A stretch of 64,000 nt of DNA, taken from the NCBI RefSeq assembly GCF_900107605.1, contig NZ_FNQJ01000015.1, positions 1 to 64,000 of the forward strand, read 5' to 3'. Positions within the stretch are counted from its first letter, which is position 1. Every line of letters starts with the position of its first letter. The notes under the pieces were generated by a model that was not told where the DNA came from, made no database searches, and worked only from the letters and a program-made list of their open reading frames with translations. The position numbers and the translations under genes are program-made. The DNA is from Acidovorax soli. Its GTDB lineage: Bacteria; Pseudomonadota; Gammaproteobacteria; Burkholderiales; Burkholderiaceae_C. Shown here one piece after another: positions 43,273 to 51,573 of the stretch.

Positions 43273-45315
43273 ATGAACGCCGTTACCCAAACCGAAGCCC
43301 GCGCCATCCAAGCCCCTGCGCTGGAAGCCGCCGACCCGACCAAGAACCTGATTTTGGTTCCGCTGTCGCGGCTGGTGCTGCGCGCCACGGGCCGCAACGT
43401 GCGCAAGACCCCGCGCATGTCCATTCCCGAGCTGGCCGCGAGCATCCAGCGCGTGGGCCTGCTGCAAAACCTCATCGTGATTCCCGCCGCCGATGGCGAG
43501 CATTACGAGGTGGTGGCCGGTGGCCGTCGCCTCGCAGCCCTCAAGCTGCTGGCAAAGAAACACCGTATCGCCAAGGATTGGGAGGTGCCGTGCCTGCAGG
43601 TGGCCGATGGCACGGCCCGCACCGCCAGCCTTACCGAGAATGTGCAGCGCGAAGCCATGCACCCCGCTGACCAGTTTGAAGCCTTCGCGGCGCTGGTGGC
43701 CGAAGGTCGGCCCATCGAGGACATTGCGGCGGATTTCTCCGTCACGCCCCTGGTGGTGCAGCGCCGTTTGAAGCTGGCGAATGTCTCGCCGCGCCTGATG
43801 GGCGACTACCGGGCCGATGCCGTGAGCCTTGACCAGTTGATGGCCCTTTCCATCACCGACGACCATGCCGCGCAGGAAGCCGCTTTCTACGACGCCCCGC
43901 AATGGCAGCGCCACCCTTCGCATTTGCGCGAACGCCTGACCGAGCGCGAGATTGATGCGTACCGGCATCCGCTGGTGCGTTTCGTCGGACTGGAAGCCTA
44001 CGAGCAGGCGGGCGGAGGGGTTCGCCGCGATCTGTTCGCGGAGGGCGATGCGGGCGTGTACCTGACCGATGCCGCGCTGTTGGAGCGGCTGGCACAAGAC
44101 AAGCTGGCGGGCATCGCTGCCAAGGTGAAGGCCGAGGGCTGGGCTTGGGCCGATGCCACGCCGGGCACGACTCATGCCGACCTGCACGCCTTCCAGCGTG
44201 CGCCGAGGGAGCGGCGCGAACCCAACAAGCGCGAAGCGCAACGCCTTGAGAAACTGCAAGCCAGGATGCAGGAGGTAGCCGAAGCCATTGATGCGGCGAT
44301 GGACGCCGAGGACGAGGACAAAGCCGATGCCTTGCAAGAGGAAGGCGAAGTCCTGGGCGAGCAGTTGCAGGCGCTGGAAGATGGCTTGCAGGGATATGCC
44401 GCGAACGTGAAGGCCGCAGCCGGTGCCATCGTCACCATCGACCGCAACGGGCAGGCCGTGATTCATCGCGGGCTGCTGCGAGAAGCCGAGGCCAAGGCGC
44501 TGCGCACACTGGAGAAGCTGCGCCAAGGGTTCAGCGACCCAGATGCCGCGAACGATGACGAAGGCGAGGAAGACATGCAGCCGAAGGCCGCAGCGATTTC
44601 CGACCGACTGGCTCAGCGCCTAAGCGCGCACCGCACCTCTGCACTGCAAATCGAGATAGCCCGGCATCCACAGGTGGCGCTGGCCGCGCTGGTGCATGGC
44701 ATGGTGCAGACCGTCTTGCAGGGCCGCTACTACGGCCATGATCTACCGTTGGGCGTGAGCCTGAAAGTGCAAGACCGGCTGGAAGGCATGGCCCCGGACT
44801 GGCCCGAGTCACCCGCCGCCGTGGCGCTGCGCGAATTGCAGCAGGCGTGGGGCGGCAAGCTGCCCGAGGACAGCGCCGAACTGTTCGCCGCGCTGCTGGC
44901 GATGGAGCAAGCCGAACTGGTCAAGCTGCTGGCCGTGTGTGTGGCGGGGGCGGTGGACGTGGTGACGCCACGCGCTACGCCGCACCAGCCCGGCGTGGAA
45001 CTGGCGCAGGCCGTGGGCCTCGACATGGCCGCATGGTGGCAGCCGACCGCCGAGGGGTATTTCCGGCATGTGCCGAAGGCCGTGATTCTGGAGGCTGTGG
45101 GCGAATACGCGCCCGAGCACGTCACGCGGCTGGCAAAGTTGAAGAAGGCCGACATTGCCAGCGAAGCGGAGCGACTGGCCGATGGCACGGGATGGATGCC
45201 CGCCATATTCAAGGCCGCTGGACCGCAGGAGGTGACACCGGAGGACGTGCCCGAAGACGGGGCGGAGGACGCCGCCGCCGTGGCGGATGAACCCGCCGAG
45301 GCATTGGCCGCTTGA
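43273..45315 (+). CDS. parB: ParB/RepB/Spo0J-family partition protein
   Basis: A 680-residue ParB-like protein, long for the family. The N-terminal ParB/sulfiredoxin domain has the pattern NVRKTPRMSIPELAASIQRVGLLQNLIV, GEHYEVVAGGRRLAALKLLA and TENVQREAMHPADQFEAF, followed by an HTH (IEDIAADFSVTPLVVQRRLKLA). The long C-terminal part is helical and charged with a coiled-coil stretch near 315-370. It should bind the element DNA and act with ParA, although parA lies 5 kb away, or act as a transcription regulator. Confidence 0.88.
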   Translation: MNAVTQTEARAIQAPALEAADPTKNLILVPLSRLVLRATGRNVRKTPRMSIPELAASIQRVGLLQNLIVIPAADGEHYEVVAGGRRLAALKLLAKKHRIAKDWEVPCLQVADGTARTASLTENVQREAMHPADQFEAFAALVAEGRPIEDIAADFSVTPLVVQRRLKLANVSPRLMGDYRADAVSLDQLMALSITDDHAAQEAAFYDAPQWQRHPSHLRERLTEREIDAYRHPLVRFVGLEAYEQAGGGVRRDLFAEGDAGVYLTDAALLERLAQDKLAGIAAKVKAEGWAWADATPGTTHADLHAFQRAPRERREPNKREAQRLEKLQARMQEVAEAIDAAMDAEDEDKADALQEEGEVLGEQLQALEDGLQGYAANVKAAAGAIVTIDRNGQAVIHRGLLREAEAKALRTLEKLRQGFSDPDAANDDEGEEDMQPKAAAISDRLAQRLSAHRTSALQIEIARHPQVALAALVHGMVQTVLQGRYYGHDLPLGVSLKVQDRLEGMAPDWPESPAAVALRELQQAWGGKLPEDSAELFAALLAMEQAELVKLLAVCVAGAVDVVTPRATPHQPGVELAQAVGLDMAAWWQPTAEGYFRHVPKAVILEAVGEYAPEHVTRLAKLKKADIASEAERLADGTGWMPAIFKAAGPQEVTPEDVPEDGAEDAAAVADEPAEALAA

Positions 45316-45373
45316 CCCTCACCGCAGCGAAGCGCCCCGGTTCAGGCCGGGGCGCTTCGCCGCAGGGAGCCGA

Positions 45374-45589
45374 ATGATGCCCACCATCAACACCACCAGC
45401 CGCCCGCGCATGGCGGCAATCTACGCCCCCGGCACAGTGCGCGCCCGCCGCTGGCACGGCGATGGCGACGTGCGCGGCTACCGTCCGCCTTCGGGCTGGA
45501 CGGCCCGCGCCGACCTCACCGACATTCACCCCGTCACGGGCCGCGCCTTGCCGCGTGCCGTATGGTGGATCATCGAGACGAAGGAATAG
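45374..45589 (+). CDS. Small hypothetical protein
   Basis: A 71-residue basic protein (MMPTINTTSRPRMAAIYAPG start) with RWHGDGDVRGYRPPSGWTAR and GRALPRAVWWIIETKE. I know no function for it, but the position between parB and DUF736 fits the small genes found in this class of element. Two adjacent ATG codons (45374, 45377) follow GGGAG. The frame is also open further upstream across parB. Confidence 0.6.
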   Translation: MMPTINTTSRPRMAAIYAPGTVRARRWHGDGDVRGYRPPSGWTARADLTDIHPVTGRALPRAVWWIIETKE

Positions 45590-46459
45590 CCATCGTCAGC
45601 ACCGCGCCCAGGCCGTTCCGCCCTGGGCGCGGTGAACTTCAAAAATCCGGGCGCGGCGGTGGCCACGCCCGGTGTTGAAGCCGAACATCACGCCGCCGCC
45701 TTCGCTGGCACTCAGGCGGCGGCGTTGCAATATGCGGGCGGCACGCCCGATTCCTCATCCAACTGCCTTCGCGCCTGCGGCACTGCGCGCTACGCTTGCC
45801 TCCGGGGGAAAGCCCTGCGGGCTATCCCCGCCGCGCGTGGCTTGGTGCCCCTCGATACCACCGAACCGGCAGCGCCGGATCGGCCAAGGTCAACGCCCCG
45901 CCGCTGGGCAGTGCTCGGCGGGTGCGCCGAGGCTTGCTGCGGCGGGTTGTGCGAATGCGTGCCGTCCTCAACGCTGGTGGTTCTCGCCCATCACGTCACG
46001 AAGGACGGTTCACGGACATCCCGCCCGGCATCGCCATGGAGCTTCCACGCCACGCCTCAAGACCGGCGCCGCAAGGTGCGGCCGGGGCGTTCTCGCCTGT
46101 CGTCGGGTGGTTGACCTGGCCCGCGTCCGGGAGCGAGCCGGTGCAGCCTTCATGCGGGGATGCCGAGCCGGCCCTGTCTCCTTTCGGAGCGGTTCGGCCC
46201 AAGGCGTCCTTGTGTTGTTGTGAATCCTGGCGGTGGCGCGGCTGCGCCTCGGGCTTCATGGCTGCAACCGTCCAGCGAAAACAATTTCCCCTGCTTTGTC
46301 ACTGCGTTCGGCGCATTCCTCGCGGGACAAATTCTTTTCGCCTCCCGGCTCTCCACTGCGTTGCGACCGCAAGCGGTGCAGCCCGCCCGTCCCCCGCCGG
46401 CCGGATCACAACAAGGACGCGATGGGCGCGAACCTTGTTCCACCTAAAGGAGATCCATC
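45590..46459. other. Non-coding stretch with repeat copy B
   Basis: About 870 bases between two short genes. It includes a repeat copy (45765-45886). The rest is GC-rich and I found no gene that can be supported; the longest frames crossing it are Arg/Pro/Ala-rich. A ribosome site (AAAGGAGA) at its end belongs to the DUF736 gene. Confidence 0.6.
45765..45886. repeat. Element-internal direct repeat, copy B
   Basis: Nearly identical to copy A over GGGGAAAGCCCTGCGGGCTA and the following CCCCGCCGCGC, and to copy C over CCTTCGCGCCTGCGGC(A/G)CTGCGCGCT and CCCTCGATACC(A/G)CCGAACCGGC. It is non-coding and in the same orientation. Confidence 0.75.
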
Positions 46460-46774
46460 ATGGCCAACATCGGCACCTTCACCACAGACAAAGACGGCTT
46501 CACCGGCACGCTTCGCACCCTGACGCTCAACGTCAAGGTCAAGCTGGTGCCCAACGACAAGGGGGACAACGAGAAAGCCCCGGACTTCCGTCTGCAGGCC
46601 GCCAGTCACGACATCGGCGCGGCGTGGAAGAAGACCAGCGAGGCCGGGCGGGACTACATCTCCGTGACCCTCGACGATCCTTCGTTCCCGGCCACGGTCT
46701 ACGCCCGCCTGATCGAAGGCGAGAACGGCACGCACGACCTGATCTGGTCGCGCAGCAAGCCCCAGGCGGCCTGA
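46460..46774 (+). CDS. DUF736-family protein
   Basis: A 104-residue protein recognisable by its start [21 protein letters not shown] and by [20 protein letters not shown] and [20 protein letters not shown]. The family is widespread on plasmids and conjugative elements of proteobacteria and of unknown function, with a compact beta fold. AAAGGAGA precedes the ATG. It stands between two repeat-bearing gaps and is the only gene in that stretch. Confidence 0.9.
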   Translation: MANIGTFTTDKDGFTGTLRTLTLNVKVKLVPNDKGDNEKAPDFRLQAASHDIGAAWKKTSEAGRDYISVTLDDPSFPATVYARLIEGENGTHDLIWSRSKPQAA

Positions 46775-47164
46775 CGGGCCGCCGGCGCCTCGCCCACGCG
46801 GCGGGGCGCTGTGCTGCGAATGCTGCGCTGTATCGGCAAGCAGAACGGCTTGGCAGTGTGCGGGATGTGTCTTGCCTGGCCACCAAGCAATGGCTTGAAT
46901 TGGTAGAGGTACATGCGGGGCGGGTCGGTGCTGCGCACCACCGGGCTTTGCGGGCTCCGCCCCGTGCCGACTACGCCGTCACGGCCATTCGGCTCCAATC
47001 CCTCCCGCCTTCGCGCCTGCGGCGCTGCGCGCTTTACTTGCCTCCAGGGGATCGGCGCCAGGCCCATCCCCGCCGCGCGGTGCTTGGCGCCCCCTCGATA
47101 CCGCCGAACCGGCTGGCACCGGATCGGCCTGGCACGCCCCGCCATGACGGCGGGGCTCCGGCGG
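46775..47164. other. Non-coding stretch with repeat copy C
   Basis: This 390-base stretch holds repeat copy C (47006-47130) and no gene that I can support. It ends at the stop codon of the leftward Xre gene. Confidence 0.6.
47006..47130. repeat. Element-internal direct repeat, copy C
   Basis: Shares CGCCTTCGCGCCTGCGGCGC, TTGCCTCCAGGGGA, CATCCCCGCCGCGC, GCTTGG, CCCTCGATACCGCCGAACCGGCT and CCGGATCGGCC with copies A and B. The middle part differs (ATCGGCGCCAGGC), so the copies have diverged by segments. Confidence 0.75.
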
Positions 47165-47455
47165 CTATGCCTGAGCGACCGCCAGCAGTTCTTCGGCCTT
47201 GCTCATCAGCACTGCCGTGCTGCATTCGAGTGCGCTGGCGATCTTGAAGATGATCGCCAGCGTGGGCATGTGCTCGCCGCGCTCGACCTTGCCCATGTGC
47301 GAACGCTCGATGCCGGCGAGGTGCGCCAGCGATTCCTGCGCGATCCCGCGCTCCGTCCGCAGCGCGCGCACCGCCGCGCCGAAGGCTTGAGCCAATTCGG
47401 CGTCGAAGGTGGTGGCGCCCGCTGGCCGGCCGCGCTGGATGGATCGCTTCTGCAT
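47165..47455 (-). CDS. Xre-family transcriptional regulator
   Basis: A 96-residue repressor-like protein with a helix-turn-helix: LAQAFGAAVRALRTERGIAQESLAHLAGIERSHMGKVERG, then PTLAIIFKIASALECS. It is transcribed towards the DUF736 gene and away from the second DUF2958 gene, and may control the element's maintenance or transfer genes. The ATG at 47455 (MQKRSIQRGRPAG) is preferred to one nine codons upstream. An AT-richer region with hairpins lies upstream. Confidence 0.85.
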   Translation of the reverse strand: MQKRSIQRGRPAGATTFDAELAQAFGAAVRALRTERGIAQESLAHLAGIERSHMGKVERGEHMPTLAIIFKIASALECSTAVLMSKAEELLAVAQA

Positions 47456-47541
47456 GGACAGAAGCGTCAAGTCGCAGCACAATTAAAACCACGTTATCTT
47501 TAACTCTTTCGCGGCTCTGGCCTTATTCGTGCTTTTACGGA

Positions 47542-47559
47542 AATCCGCTTTTGCGGATT
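47542..47559. repeat. Perfect hairpin between Xre gene and DUF2958 copy 2
   Basis: AATCCGC and GCGGATT with a TTTT loop, in the AT-richer divergent region between the leftward Xre gene and the rightward DUF2958 gene. It could be an operator or part of a leader. Confidence 0.5.
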
Positions 47560-47712
47560 CCGACAGAACCGGAGAACCGCCTACGTGCCTTTCCAGATTT
47601 CTACAATTCTGTTTTTGCGCTTTCGTGCTTCCACGGTTTGGATGGAATACGCATCCACGCTTGCGAGAGGAATCGCAAAGCCGGAATTCCACGTTGGAAC
47701 AGGAGCATCCCA

Positions 47713-48063
47713 ATGAGCGCTCCCCTGATCACCGAGGAGCAGCGCGCCGCGCTGCTGGAGAACGGGCGGCGGGCCGCCGCCGGTGAGCCGGACGACCCGT
47801 TGCCGGTCGTGCGGCTGTTCACCCCCGACGCGCACGCTATCTGGCTGCTGGCCTCGCTCGATCCTGCCGATGGCGATACGGCGTTCGGCATCATGGACGT
47901 GGGCATCGGCATGCCCGAGGTGGGCCGCATCAAGCTGTCCGACCTGGCCTCCATCGTTGGCCCGAACAAACAGCCCGTGACGCGGGATTTGTATTTCCAG
48001 GCGGTGCGCCCGCTGTCGGAATATCTGCGACTGGCGCAGGAGAACGGTTCCATCGTTGATTGA
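47713..48063 (+). CDS. DUF2958-domain protein, copy 2
   Basis: A 116-residue paralogue of the protein at 41285-41635 with the same blocks: PLITEEQRAALLENGRR, PVVRLFTPDAHAIWLLASLDP, FGIMDVGIGMPEVGRIKLSDL and PVTRDLYF. The two have the same length and differ at roughly half of their positions, so the duplication is old or the copies were acquired apart. AGGAG precedes the ATG. It is divergent from the Xre gene and followed by a row of hairpins. Confidence 0.85.
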   Translation: MSAPLITEEQRAALLENGRRAAAGEPDDPLPVVRLFTPDAHAIWLLASLDPADGDTAFGIMDVGIGMPEVGRIKLSDLASIVGPNKQPVTRDLYFQAVRPLSEYLRLAQENGSIVD

Positions 48064-48392
48064 ACCGTTCGCGCTCCAGCCAAGCCGGGCGCATTCGGAC
48101 TATTTCGGTCTTGATCCAGACCTGCACGGTCTGAATCCGCACTCTGCTTCAAACCCGAATATCTGTGACTGAAACAGTCACGATCTTTCGCGCGGCTTGC
48201 GGCACGGTGTTTTGTGCCGCGTGACATTTTTGGGTCAGGCGGCCGTCGCATTCAGACGGATTTCGCAACACGCCGGAGCCTATCGGTCTTGACACTAGAA
48301 GTTACAGTTTAACCGGATTTCCACCTTGATTTGAGGCTCCCGCATGTTTGCCGCCGTGGCGACGTTCCTGCTGTTCGACAGGAGCTTTCGTC
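48064..48392. other. Non-coding region with three successive hairpins
   Basis: Hairpins at about 48118-48134 (CAGAC/GTCTG), 48165-48181 (GTGACTG/CAGTCAC, 3-base loop) and 48199-48220 (GCGGCAC/GTGCCGC) lie behind DUF2958 copy 2. GC is lower than in the neighbourhood. The gap also supplies the promoter region of the DUF2285 gene. I see no gene in it. Confidence 0.55.
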
Positions 48393-49151
48393 ATGGTCAG
48401 CCCTCACCATTTCGCGCACTGGTATCCCACGGCCGCTTACCTCTACGTCCTCGGGCTGGACACGCTCGCGCTGGCCTGGGAGTACCTGCGCCGCCATCCT
48501 GATTACCGGCTCGACTGGCTGCGCCGTGCGCGTCGCTCCGATGCTGGGCATCGCTGGGGCTTGCGCCTGCTGGAAGACCCGGCGCTGGATGCACGTGACG
48601 CGCATCCGGCCTGGCTGCCCGGCCATGCGGCCGTGGTGCAGCTCTACCCTGATGCCGATCCGCCACCCGACGCTGCTGCATTCGACTTCTGGCGCATCCC
48701 CGGCCACAAGCAACTGCTCCACGATGGCAAGCGGCTGGCGCTGATCGCGCGCAGCCCCGGCCAGTGCCTGCGCTTCGCGCTGGCGCCCGGCCTGGAGGAC
48801 GGCATGGCTGTCGCCTATGCCCGGCGCGGCGGCGCTGCCGCGCCTGCGCTCGGCCACGCGCCCAGCGCCGTGCAGACCAAGCCCAGGCCGACACCGGCCG
48901 CGCTATTGGAGCTGCACACCTTGCAGGCGCTCGACGCAACCCTGACGGGTGCGTCCTTGCGCGACGTGGCCGAAGGGCTGTTCGGCGCCGATGCCGTGGC
49001 CGCCGACTGGCACGCCGATGGCGACTTGCGCGCCCGCGTGCGCCGTTTGGCGCGGCGTGGCAATGCGTTGATGCGCGGCGGCTACCGCCACTTAGCACAA
49101 CTGCCGTCGCTTGAGAAGGGACGTTTTGAAGGGGACGCAAAACGTCCCTGA
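48393..49151 (+). CDS. DUF2285/DUF6499-domain protein
   Basis: A 252-residue protein with an N-terminal regulator-like part (YLYVLGLDTLALAWEYLRRH, YRLDWLRR), a middle part with FWRIPG, and a C-terminal DUF2285 with LRDVAEGLFGADAVAADWH and RVRRLARRGNALMRGGYRHL, which resembles a helix-turn-helix. The family is known from conjugative elements next to AlpA-like and RepA genes, as here. A DNA-binding role is inferred. GGAG lies before the ATG at 48393; an ATG 15 codons upstream is less likely. Confidence 0.85.
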   Translation: MVSPHHFAHWYPTAAYLYVLGLDTLALAWEYLRRHPDYRLDWLRRARRSDAGHRWGLRLLEDPALDARDAHPAWLPGHAAVVQLYPDADPPPDAAAFDFWRIPGHKQLLHDGKRLALIARSPGQCLRFALAPGLEDGMAVAYARRGGAAAPALGHAPSAVQTKPRPTPAALLELHTLQALDATLTGASLRDVAEGLFGADAVAADWHADGDLRARVRRLARRGNALMRGGYRHLAQLPSLEKGRFEGDAKRP

Positions 49152-49234
49152 GCAGGAGGGCCGTGTTTTCTGAGACTGCCTCCATCCGGTTGCGCTGTGT
49201 GGCCGGAGCTTTGAAAGCTATGGAGGTTCACACC

Positions 49235-49516
49235 ATGCGTCCCGCTCCCTTGCGGCCTGCCGCCGCTCCCATGAATCCTGCTGCGCAACCGCAGCGTTAT
49301 CTCACCAACGACGAAGCCGCCGACTACCTGCGCCTGTCGCCACGCACGCTGGAGAAGCAGCGCGTGCTGGGTGGCGGCCCCAAGTTCCGCAAGTTCGGCC
49401 GCCGCGTGATGTACGCCGTGGCCGACCTCGATGCCTGGGCCGCCGACCGCAGCTTCGAGACGACTTCCGACCCCGAATACGCCGAGCACCACTCGGCGGA
49501 CAGCCGTGCGCGCTGA
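49235..49516 (+). CDS. AlpA/excisionase-type DNA-binding protein
   Basis: A 93-residue protein with a MerR/AlpA-like winged helix: RYLTNDEAADYLRLSPRTLEKQRVLGGGPKFRKFGRRVMYAVADLDAW. Such proteins serve as recombination directionality factors or as transcription activators of integrase and transfer genes. GGAGG precedes the ATG at 49235. The position right before repA is shared by many elements of this sort. Confidence 0.87.
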   Translation: MRPAPLRPAAAPMNPAAQPQRYLTNDEAADYLRLSPRTLEKQRVLGGGPKFRKFGRRVMYAVADLDAWAADRSFETTSDPEYAEHHSADSRAR

Positions 49517-49542
49517 TCGCTTGCGCGCGGGTGGCCTTCGCC

Positions 49543-50400
49543 ATGTCCAGCCCTGCGCTGCCGTCCCGGCAGCGGCCCGTGCCAGAGCGCGAACAGCTCG
49601 ACCTGTTTCGCGCCCTACCGGGCGACATGGCGCCGCGCGACAGCCAGGACTTGATGGCCTTTCCGTTCTTCTCGCTGGCGAAGTCGCGGCGCACGGCGCC
49701 GATCGACTTTCGCAGCGGGAACGTCACCATCCGCGTGGAGGGTACGCAGGAGCACGGCATCGCCACGATCTGGGATGCCGACGTGCTGATCTGGGCGGCC
49801 AGCCAGATTGTGGAAGCGCGCGATGCGGGGCTGCGCCCCTCGCGGCTGATGCAGGCCACGCCCTACGAGATCCTGCGCTTCATCGGGCGCGGTACGTCGC
49901 TGCGCGACTACCAGCGCCTCAAGGCCGCGCTGGATCGCCTGCAATCCACGACCGTGGCCACGTCCATTCGGGAGACCACGGGAAGACGGCTGCACCGCTT
50001 CTCGTGGATCAACGAGTGGAAAGAGCTGGCCGATGCCCGTGGCACGCCGCTGGGGATCGAGTTGATCCTGCCGGACTGGTTCTATGCCGGCGTGATGGAT
50101 GCGGCCCTGGTGCTGACCATCGACCCGGCGTATTTCCGGCTGACGGGCGGGATCGAGCGCTGGCTGTACCGGCTGGTGCGAAAGCACGGCGGGCGACAGC
50201 CTGGCGGCTGGCAGTTCGACTTCCGGCACCTGCACCGCAAATCGGGCAGCGTGGCGCGGTACTACGACTTCGCCGCCGACCTGCGGGCGCTGGTGGCGCG
50301 GCAAGCCTTGCCGGGCTACCAGTTGGGCATCGAGCACGTCTCGGGCATTGCCTCGCCGCTGTTGACGTTCCGGCCCGTGCCGTCCACGGCACGGGGATAA
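49543..50400 (+). CDS. repA: Replication initiator protein RepA
   Basis: A 285-residue replication initiator of the RepA group found on broad-host plasmids and Tn4371-like elements: MAFPFFSLAKSRRTAPIDFR, ATIWDADVLIWAASQI, PYEILRFIGRGTSLRDYQRL and the winged-helix part WLYRLVRKHGGRQPGGWQF. It should bind the iterons directly behind the gene (50425-50488) and allow replication of the excised circle. A GTG at 49531 is an alternative start. Confidence 0.9.
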   Translation: MSSPALPSRQRPVPEREQLDLFRALPGDMAPRDSQDLMAFPFFSLAKSRRTAPIDFRSGNVTIRVEGTQEHGIATIWDADVLIWAASQIVEARDAGLRPSRLMQATPYEILRFIGRGTSLRDYQRLKAALDRLQSTTVATSIRETTGRRLHRFSWINEWKELADARGTPLGIELILPDWFYAGVMDAALVLTIDPAYFRLTGGIERWLYRLVRKHGGRQPGGWQFDFRHLHRKSGSVARYYDFAADLRALVARQALPGYQLGIEHVSGIASPLLTFRPVPSTARG

Positions 50401-50424
50401 CTGCTGTGCAGCCTGTGGACGGAC

Positions 50425-50488
50425 TCGTGCTATCAGGCAACAGAGGTATCGTGCTATCAGGCAACGAATCCTCGTGCTATCAGGCAAC
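50425..50488. repeat. Three 17-bp iterons behind repA
   Basis: TCGTGCTATCAGGCAAC occurs three times unchanged (50425-50441, 50449-50465, 50472-50488) with start-to-start distances of 24 and 23 bases. These are direct repeats at about two helical turns, the design of initiator-binding iterons, next to the initiator gene. Confidence 0.85.
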
Positions 50489-50532
50489 AAAATCGGCTGC
50501 AAAGCCAATGCTGGCGCGGGTTTCGGCCTCTC

Positions 50533-50562
50533 CTAACTTACCTAACTTAAATTCTCTAACTT
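50533..50562. repeat. AT-rich CTAACTT repeats (possible unwinding element)
   Basis: CTAACTT occurs at 50533-50539, 50542-50548 and 50556-50562 in an AT-rich stretch that stands out in this GC-rich element. Beside the iterons it looks like the DNA-unwinding part of an origin. Confidence 0.65.
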
Positions 50563-50653
50563 TTAGTAGAAGCGCCGCGCCTCGGTGGACAACCACCGCG
50601 CGGCACGAAAAGCAGCAGCAACAGCCGGGCTTTCCAACACGGAGGGCCAGGCC

Positions 50654-51292
50654 ATGATCGTCGCGCTGCTCAACCAGAAAGGCGGCGTGGGCAAGACCAC
50701 GCTCGCCACGCACATCGCCGGCGAACTGGCGATGCGCGGCCAGCACGTCGTGTTGCTGGACGCCGACCCGCAAGGCTCCGCGCTGGACTGGACGCAGCGC
50801 CGTAGCCAGCAAGGTTTGCCACGGCTGTTCAGCGCCGTGGGCCTCGCACGCGAAACCCTGCACCAGGAAGCGCCAGAACTCGCCAGGCGGGCTGATCACG
50901 TCGTCATTGATGGCCCACCCAGGATCGCGGCCTTGGCGCGCTCTGCGCTGCTGGCGGCCGAGCGGGTGCTGATTCCGGTACAGCCGAGTCCCTACGACCT
51001 GTGGGCCAGCGCCGAGATGGTGGCGCTGATCCGCGAGGCGCAGGTCTTTCGGCCTGCGCTGCGCGCGGCCTTCGTCATCAACCGGCGCGTCAGTACCACG
51101 GTCATCGGGCGTGAAGCGCGCGGCGCTCTGGCTGAGCAGCCGCTGCCTGCGCTGCGCGCCGAGGTGCGCCAGCGCATCGTCTTCGCCGACAGCGTGGCCG
51201 CTGGCCGGCTGGCACGCGAGACGGCGCCCGACAGCGCCGCCGCGCGCGAAATCACCGTGCTGGTCGATGAGCTGCTGCGGTGGCCGTCATGA
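50654..51292 (+). CDS. parA: ParA-family partition ATPase
   Basis: A 212-residue ParA ATPase with the deviant Walker A motif NQKGGVGKTTLATHIAGELA, VVLLDADPQGSALDW and VVIDGPPRIAALARSAL. It should move or anchor the replicated element together with a DNA-binding partner, either the RHH-like protein that overlaps its end or ParB at 43273. GGAGG precedes the ATG at 50654. It lies immediately behind the putative origin and leads a tightly overlapping row of four genes. Confidence 0.92.
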   Translation: MIVALLNQKGGVGKTTLATHIAGELAMRGQHVVLLDADPQGSALDWTQRRSQQGLPRLFSAVGLARETLHQEAPELARRADHVVIDGPPRIAALARSALLAAERVLIPVQPSPYDLWASAEMVALIREAQVFRPALRAAFVINRRVSTTVIGREARGALAEQPLPALRAEVRQRIVFADSVAAGRLARETAPDSAAAREITVLVDELLRWPS

Positions 51293-51573
51293 CAGCGAAG
51301 CCGCCACCGAACAGCGAACGCTCGGCAAAGCGCGTCGGCATCGGCGCGCGTCCGCCCGCGAATCCGCACGCCGAGGCGTGGATTCGCCAGGGCGATGCCG
51401 ATGCGCTGGGCAAGGGCGACCTCTACACGGCCCGCCTGACCCTCGACATCACGCCCGCAATGCGGGCGCGCATCAAGGTATCGGCCTTCACGCAAGGCGT
51501 GACGGTGGCCGACCTGCTGCGCGGCCTGCTGGAGCGGGAGTTTCCAGAGCAACGCAGGGAGAACGCACCATGA
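51289..51573 (+). CDS. Ribbon-helix-helix-like protein (putative ParA partner)
   Basis: A 94-residue basic protein. Its C-terminal half, with LTLDITPAMRARIKVSAFTQGVTVADLLRGLLERE, has the beta strand, helix, helix pattern of RHH DNA-binding proteins. It overlaps parA by four bases (ATGA) and overlaps DUF2840 in the same manner. This location is what one expects of a small ParB-like partner; the role is inferred. Confidence 0.72.
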   Translation: MTAKPPPNSERSAKRVGIGARPPANPHAEAWIRQGDADALGKGDLYTARLTLDITPAMRARIKVSAFTQGVTVADLLRGLLEREFPEQRRENAP

